Below the pieces are notes generated by a model. It was not told the origin of the DNA, made no database searches, and was given only the letters and a program-made list of their open reading frames with translations. Position numbers and translations under genes: made by a program. From Rhizomys pruinosus (lineage: Eukaryota; Chordata; Mammalia; Rodentia; Spalacidae): a stretch of DNA of 64,000 bases. Below, in pieces: positions 58,891-64,000 of the stretch. Each line of letters starts with the position of its first letter. Positions within the stretch are counted from its first letter, which is position 1. Location of the stretch: contig VZQC01007977.1 of the NCBI GenBank assembly GCA_009823505.1, positions 662,521-726,520 on the forward strand, read 5' to 3'.

Positions 58891-59152
58891 GGAAATTTAA
58901 TAGCTTCTGATCACATTTAGGTGCAAGGGAATTATTCAGAATCATCTTATACTTCTAGAAAAGTGAGAATTAAACATCCCGGCCCCTTTCTGAGGTACAT
59001 TCATTTAGAAAATCTCTGAAGTTATTTCTTTGGCTTTCAATCTCTTTTGTGTATGTGTATGCATATTGAAATGTGTGGAGTACACATATATGTGTGGATG
59101 TATGCGCATGTGCATGTATGCATGTGGAAACCAGTGGCCTACCTTTTAAAAA

Positions 59153-59155
59153 ATG

Positions 59156-59186
<31 letters not shown>

Positions 59187-59195
59187 GTGTGTGTT
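59153..59195 (+). repeat. (TG)n microsatellite
   Basis: About 20 TG units with one TATG interruption, preceded by more TG-rich sequence from 59048. Confidence 0.95.
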
Positions 59196-59204
59196 AGGTA
59201 TGTG

Positions 59205-59405
59205 GTGTACTCACTTGTAAGCACATGGAGGCCCCCCAAGGCTGCTGACTTTGTGTCTTCCTCTAGCATGTTCCACTGTTATTTAGGGTCTCTCACTGAG
59301 CCTGAGGCTGACCGTCTCAGCTAGAGTGGCTGGCCAGCAAGTCCCAGGGATCTCTGCCTCCCATTCCTGGGAGTATTACAAGTATAAACCACAGCACGTG
59401 GCTTA
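59205..59405 (-). mobile_element. B4-type SINE, diverged
   Basis: TTTAGGGTCTCTCACTGAGC, GTGGCTGGCCAGCAAGTCCC and AAGTATAAACCACAGCACG. Confidence 0.65.
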
Positions 59406-61046
59406 TTTACTTTTCAGTTCCACAGTATGGAGTCCATCCAGTGCGTTGTCCCAAGTTGAAATGCACTTGGAGTCTCTCAGTCTTTTTTGACAACTACAGA
59501 ATAAAACTGTTTCTCTCTAATTATGTACCTCCATGTGAAGACTGAAGTGCAGTAAACAGATAAAATATAACAAGCTATCTTATCACCTAGTTTTACTCTT
59601 CACCGACACATATGGAACTTGAGACTTTCCCATGTGACTATACTACATGTTTTCTTGGCTGATGCAAAAACTGAAGAATTCAAAGAGAAAAACATGGATG
59701 ATGAAAAACAGGAAGCCCCAAATTTCAAAAACAGTCAATCCACCTTCTGTGCAAGCCACAAACAGATTAGACAAACTAAGTATTTGTTTACCTTGGCAAC
59801 TATGAACTCTGGGAAGGAGAGAACCCTAAAATATATCTGGAGCGAGACCAAATCACCTATTCACTGCTTCCTTTCCTTTTCTGTATCTTTATAAACTATA
59901 TTTTAAAGGAACTGTTAAGTAGAAACCTAAAAATATTTTCACATTAATCCCTGAAAAGGCTGTCGGAACCGTGGGGAGATGCTGCTGTTTGTAAGAACCT
60001 TGTATGTTCCGGAGTCTGGGTGGCCATTTCTCATGAGTTATCATGTTTAATTTGATCCCCCGGAAACTTCAGCAAGGTAGAAGACAAAGATACTGGGGTT
60101 CTGTGGGAAAAGTAATTCCCCAAGTCTGTAAATCTCAGAGACAGAATTGGGACTAAACCCTTAGTACAGCCTATGGCGACCAGATTTACCTCTGAGTTTC
60201 TCCATATGCTATCTGGGTTATCTTAAGCACATGACTTGACCTCTCTGAGGGACTGGTCTATGAACCCTTGATTAACTTGTGTCTGTTGCTGTCCTCAGCC
60301 AAATAGGTATGCTCCTCCAAGTCTGCCTATGTAGGGTGGATTTGGGGTTAACTGAGGTCACACACCAATGGAGGAAAACAGTCATCCCTCTTGTTCTCTC
60401 CGGAACAAGAACAATGGAGATGCAATGGGAGTCCCAAACCCAAGCCCTAGCGCACAAGAACACCAAGGCCCCTCAGCGAAACTCCCTATGCGGTTTTGCT
60501 TCAGGGGAGACTCAACAGTAGTCTAGCAGCCCCGTGGCATATCTTAAAATCTTCTGGAATGAAATTACTTTTTAGACTATAGCCTAGGGCCAGAGTCAGA
60601 CCATTGGCCACTTGAGTTGTACTGCTTGACCCTTTGTGAGGTCTGGGGAAGGTGAGGAGGGGGAAGCAGACAAGCTGAAACATCTACAAAACAGCCATGC
60701 TGATCCAAACTGCTAGAGATTTTACAACTGGTCATTGAGGAAAGAGTCAGAAACAAGAGGAAGTGAGGTAGCTGCTGTCTAATTTCCCTGAAAAAAATGC
60801 AGAACTACAGACGTGGTGAACTCCTTTTAGTTGCCTTCACTACAGGTCCTCCTGCGGTTTTTCTGGGGCCCTCCAGCATTAGTAGACCTTCGCACATTTT
60901 GATTTTCTTCTTTACAATATGGTTTAGCTGCTTCAAATAGGAGTAAAGATCAGTTTTAAATAAAGCCAACTTCCCTCAGCAGCTCCCCTCTTTAACTGGA
61001 TGCGTTTACGGAATGTAGCATTGGTTTACATTTTCAAAAGCTGCTT

Positions 61047-61193
61047 CTGGCTGGGTATGGTGGTTAATATCTATAATTCTAACATTCGTGAAGCTAAGGC
61101 AGGAGGACTGACACAGTTTCAAGGCCAGCCTGGGCTACACAGTGAATTGCTAAGCTGAATAGCAAGGTCCTGTCTCAAAACCAAAGCCAAACC
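61047..61193 (+). mobile_element. Old B1-like SINE with an 11-bp target-site duplication
   Basis: CTGGCTGGGTATGGTGGTTA to CCTGTCTCAAAACC. AAAAGCTGCTT occurs at 61036-61046 and 61194-61204. Confidence 0.9.
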
Positions 61194-61670
61194 AAAAGCT
61201 GCTTTTAATGACACTCTATGAAGTCAAAAGCTTCCCCAGCTTCTGCTAGTGCCTCACCTGGTCCTCATGTCCACCACCCACTCCGCTGGGAAGGGACCTG
61301 GCTGCAAACACTTGATTAACCTCTGTCCGTTGCTATCTAAAGCAAGGGACACGGGGCAGATAAAAGAGTTCCTCCCTAACTTGGAGGATACCACAATGAT
61401 TCAGAGCATGGAAAGGACACTGGGATGCTGGGAGCATACTGTGTGTGGTGGAGACAGGAAAGGGTCCTGTATGCAGAGAGAACTGGTGGGAGTGAGGGAG
61501 CTCCACGTGCCTTGGGCTCAGGAAGGTGACAGGGGACCCAATGGAAAAGAGGTCTGGGGTCTAGATGAGCCCCATGCCCCAGGTGGGAGAGTCCAGCTTC
61601 CATGTTACAAGCAAAAGAAAAGATGGTGATCCTGTCAGTGTACAGACTATGAAAAAGGATCTGATCTTGG

Positions 61671-61892
61671 GGCTGGAGAGAGGGCTCAGCAGTTGAGCCC
61701 TGGCTGCTCTTCTAGAAGACCTGGGTTCAATTCCCAGCACCCACATGACAGCTAACAATTCTCTGTAACTCTAGTTCCAGGGCATCCAACACCCTCTTCT
61801 GACCTCTGAGGCCTTTGTATGACATGGGTATACTCACATACATGCAGGCAAAACACTCATTCACATAAAATAACAATAAGTAAATTAAAAAC
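61671..61892 (+). mobile_element. B2 SINE
   Basis: Head GGGGCTGGAGAGAGGGCTCA, GGTTCAATTCCCAGCACCC, tail AAAATAACAATAAGTAAAT. Confidence 0.93.
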
Positions 61893-64000
61893 AGGATTCA
61901 AAACAATCATTAAAAAATTGATCTAGTGACAATGACCATGTGTGTATGGGACCCGAATAACAGGACAATAGCATAACAGAGTCAGATCTAGCACCACATA
62001 GGTGGTGTGAAAGGTGGTGGAAGCCATCATACAATCTGATGTCAGACAAGCCTGTTTCCTGTCTTCTTCCACTACCCTTATCGCTGTGTCACTCTTTCAA
62101 CCCAGAGAGGCTCCAGTGAACACTGAGTAAAGGAAAGAAGCATTTCAGGGTCCAGCAGAGGCACTGTGCAGGGAAGGGTGTCAGAACGTAGGCTGAGAGC
62201 GCTAGCTGAGTTGACGGCCATCCCTGAAGCTGTGTAAGATAAAAACAGAGCAATGCTTACTTACAAAGCCTACAGCACAGGAAAGGTGCATGCTCTTAGC
62301 CTTGACTACAGAGGGACAGAAATGTCAGCAGAGTCTGGCTGCCACTCAGGGGATCTTGAGCTTGGCTTCAAACTAAGGACTCTGAGCTGAAAGATGCCTA
62401 GAAGACGCCATGGGGATCTGAAGATCAGAGGCGTACAACTCTGCCACTCAGCGGGCCCACCCGGATGTACGCAATGGTGGCTCCCAGGACCTCACTCATC
62501 CCAAACCTGGCACAATGATCTAACCCCCTAAAGGCTGCTGGCCTCTGGTGACTTTGCCAAGCAGCTCATGGGAATTTTCCCAATTTACCTGGGTTGGGCC
62601 CAGGCAGAGCTGGCAGCTAGGTAAGCACTGTGGGTGATCAGAGGCCAGGAGACCCTGAGCCATCCAGCAGACTGACTCCCTGAGGCACGCACGGCTGGGT
62701 ATGTGCTGAGAGTCTGAGCATGCAGGAGATGACAGGGAATGAGGAGACATGGAAGCAGAGCCATCAACTTCACAGCCATGGACGCTGGACTGAGCAATGG
62801 CATCCTCACTATCTGCTGGCTGGGTGGCCTTTGGCCACACAAGCGAGCTGCAGGCACACAGTGCCCTGCACATGTGCTATGGTCTCAGTGAATCCTCTCC
62901 CTGTGCATCTGCTATCATTGCATTTCTGTGGGGCTGACTGTTGAACAATGAACGGAGCAAGCAGCTGCCCACTCAGAGAAAAATGTTTTTCTCTAAGTAG
63001 AAGAAGTAATGCTAGCCAGTGAGCCCTTCTGGCCTGGATGGCAGGCACCATGTTTGCTAAGCAAACACTTATCTGATGGCAGCCTTGTGTTCGGGTAAAC
63101 AGAATAATATCTCTGGGATCTGTTTACACTGGTGAGAATTCTGAAAGGCTTGGCAGACTGAATGAATATGGGTGCAGGGCTGATCTCAAGTACCAGCAAA
63201 CAGGTGTGCAAATTCCCAGGGGCAGGGTGGTCTAGGCAGGAAAGCACTGTTTCGGAGTGTGTGTGCTGTGAACCCCAGCCCATCCTGGAGCAGCAGAACT
63301 TACTTTAGCACACCTGGGAAAGGCAGAATTATTCAGGCTGGAACTGTGTGCTGTGGCGTCCTGTGTGCCCGGCACCGGAAATGGCCTCACAGTGCAGTGG
63401 CAGTCGGCTCCCACAGCCGGGAAGTGGACACAACTAGGAACTAACAACAGCTGGTGCAGGACAGGAAAGATGCGCTGACAGGTCTGAAGGATGATCCAAT
63501 TAAATGGCTTCTCTCACCCTCTCCTTTCTTCTTCCAATCCTAATTGTTGAGCAGTTCTCCTACCATAACATCCCCTCTGCTCACTGTCAGATCACAGTCT
63601 AAAGATAAATGTCCCCAGATTTCTTAACTGCTCTCATTTGGAAGTGTGCAATGGTTAAAAGCCAGCCCCCACAGGCAGGTTCCTTCTAAAGTTACAGTTA
63701 ATTATCTTTCCCAGGGAAGTGACAAGCATGACAAGCCAATGAGAGAGATTACCACAAGCCATTGTATTAAAAAGTTGCCTTTTAACAGACAGGGCCTTTG
63801 AATTTGTAAAGCAAGGCTTCGGAGGAAGTTGTCTTGTCTAGGAGTTATATGATGGCTGCATTCAGTGTTACGCTGTCTTGGGGTTTTGAAGAACTACAAA
63901 TGGCATATGCTTCAGCACAAGGTGAGACGACAAAACCAGAATTCCTGCCATGCTTCCGAAGGCCTGCTCTTGTGTTTCCTTCGCTGTGTTTGTTTCCTGG

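Overview
This is a vertebrate nuclear window from a rodent genome, almost certainly a muroid. It is dense in B1, B2, B3 and B4/RSINE-type SINEs, with one long L1 fragment and many CA/TG and purine microsatellites. The young B2 copies share a right half unlike the mouse B2 consensus as I recall it, so a cricetid (hamster, vole or deer mouse type) is more likely than Mus. That species call is inference.

The only protein-coding gene I can support is Ankh (progressive ankylosis protein, a multipass membrane transporter that controls extracellular pyrophosphate), on the minus strand. Seven consecutive coding exons are present with intact splice sites: exon 2 (39404-39620), exon 3 (27881-27999), exon 4 (25264-25347), exon 5 (18038-18208), exon 6 (12553-12687), exon 7 (10240-10332) and exon 8 (5705-5800). 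Together they encode about residues 33-337 of a 492-residue family protein. Exon 1 lies beyond position 64000 and exons 9-12 lie before position 1. Everything else is intron: 39621-64000 is part of intron 1, and 1-5704 is part of intron 8.

The main anomaly is a second, base-perfect copy of exon 7 at 15146-15238, between exons 5 and 6. It lies in a 2.4-kb near-identical copy (13917-16330) of the segment at 9004-11419. That copy sits inside a B1 SINE, between the B1 A-tail (13863-13911) and its body (16331-16471), and the B1 target-site duplications survive on the outside (13851-13862 and 16472-16483). Differences between the copies are nearly all one- or two-base indels concentrated at the copy-2 edges, with a perfectly identical core. 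This looks like an assembly gap at the B1 poly-T that was filled with a poorly polished long read, not like natural divergence. If it is real, it would be a recent out-of-order, in-frame exon duplication.

Other notable structures are a B2 SINE whose A-rich tail ends about 7 bases from the exon 5 splice donor, and a minisatellite with about 14 units (47289-48560) that seems to have grown from inside a B3 SINE, with long alternating purine-pyrimidine tracts. There is also an L1 3' fragment (42022-45751) with matching target-site duplications and an unusually long 2.4-kb tail after the ORF2 stop, and a 0.5-kb nearly pure polypurine tract (50645-51152). I found no tRNA, rRNA, CRISPR array, or second gene. 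No previously undescribed biological system is evident. The unusual features are structural and may be partly assembly-derived.
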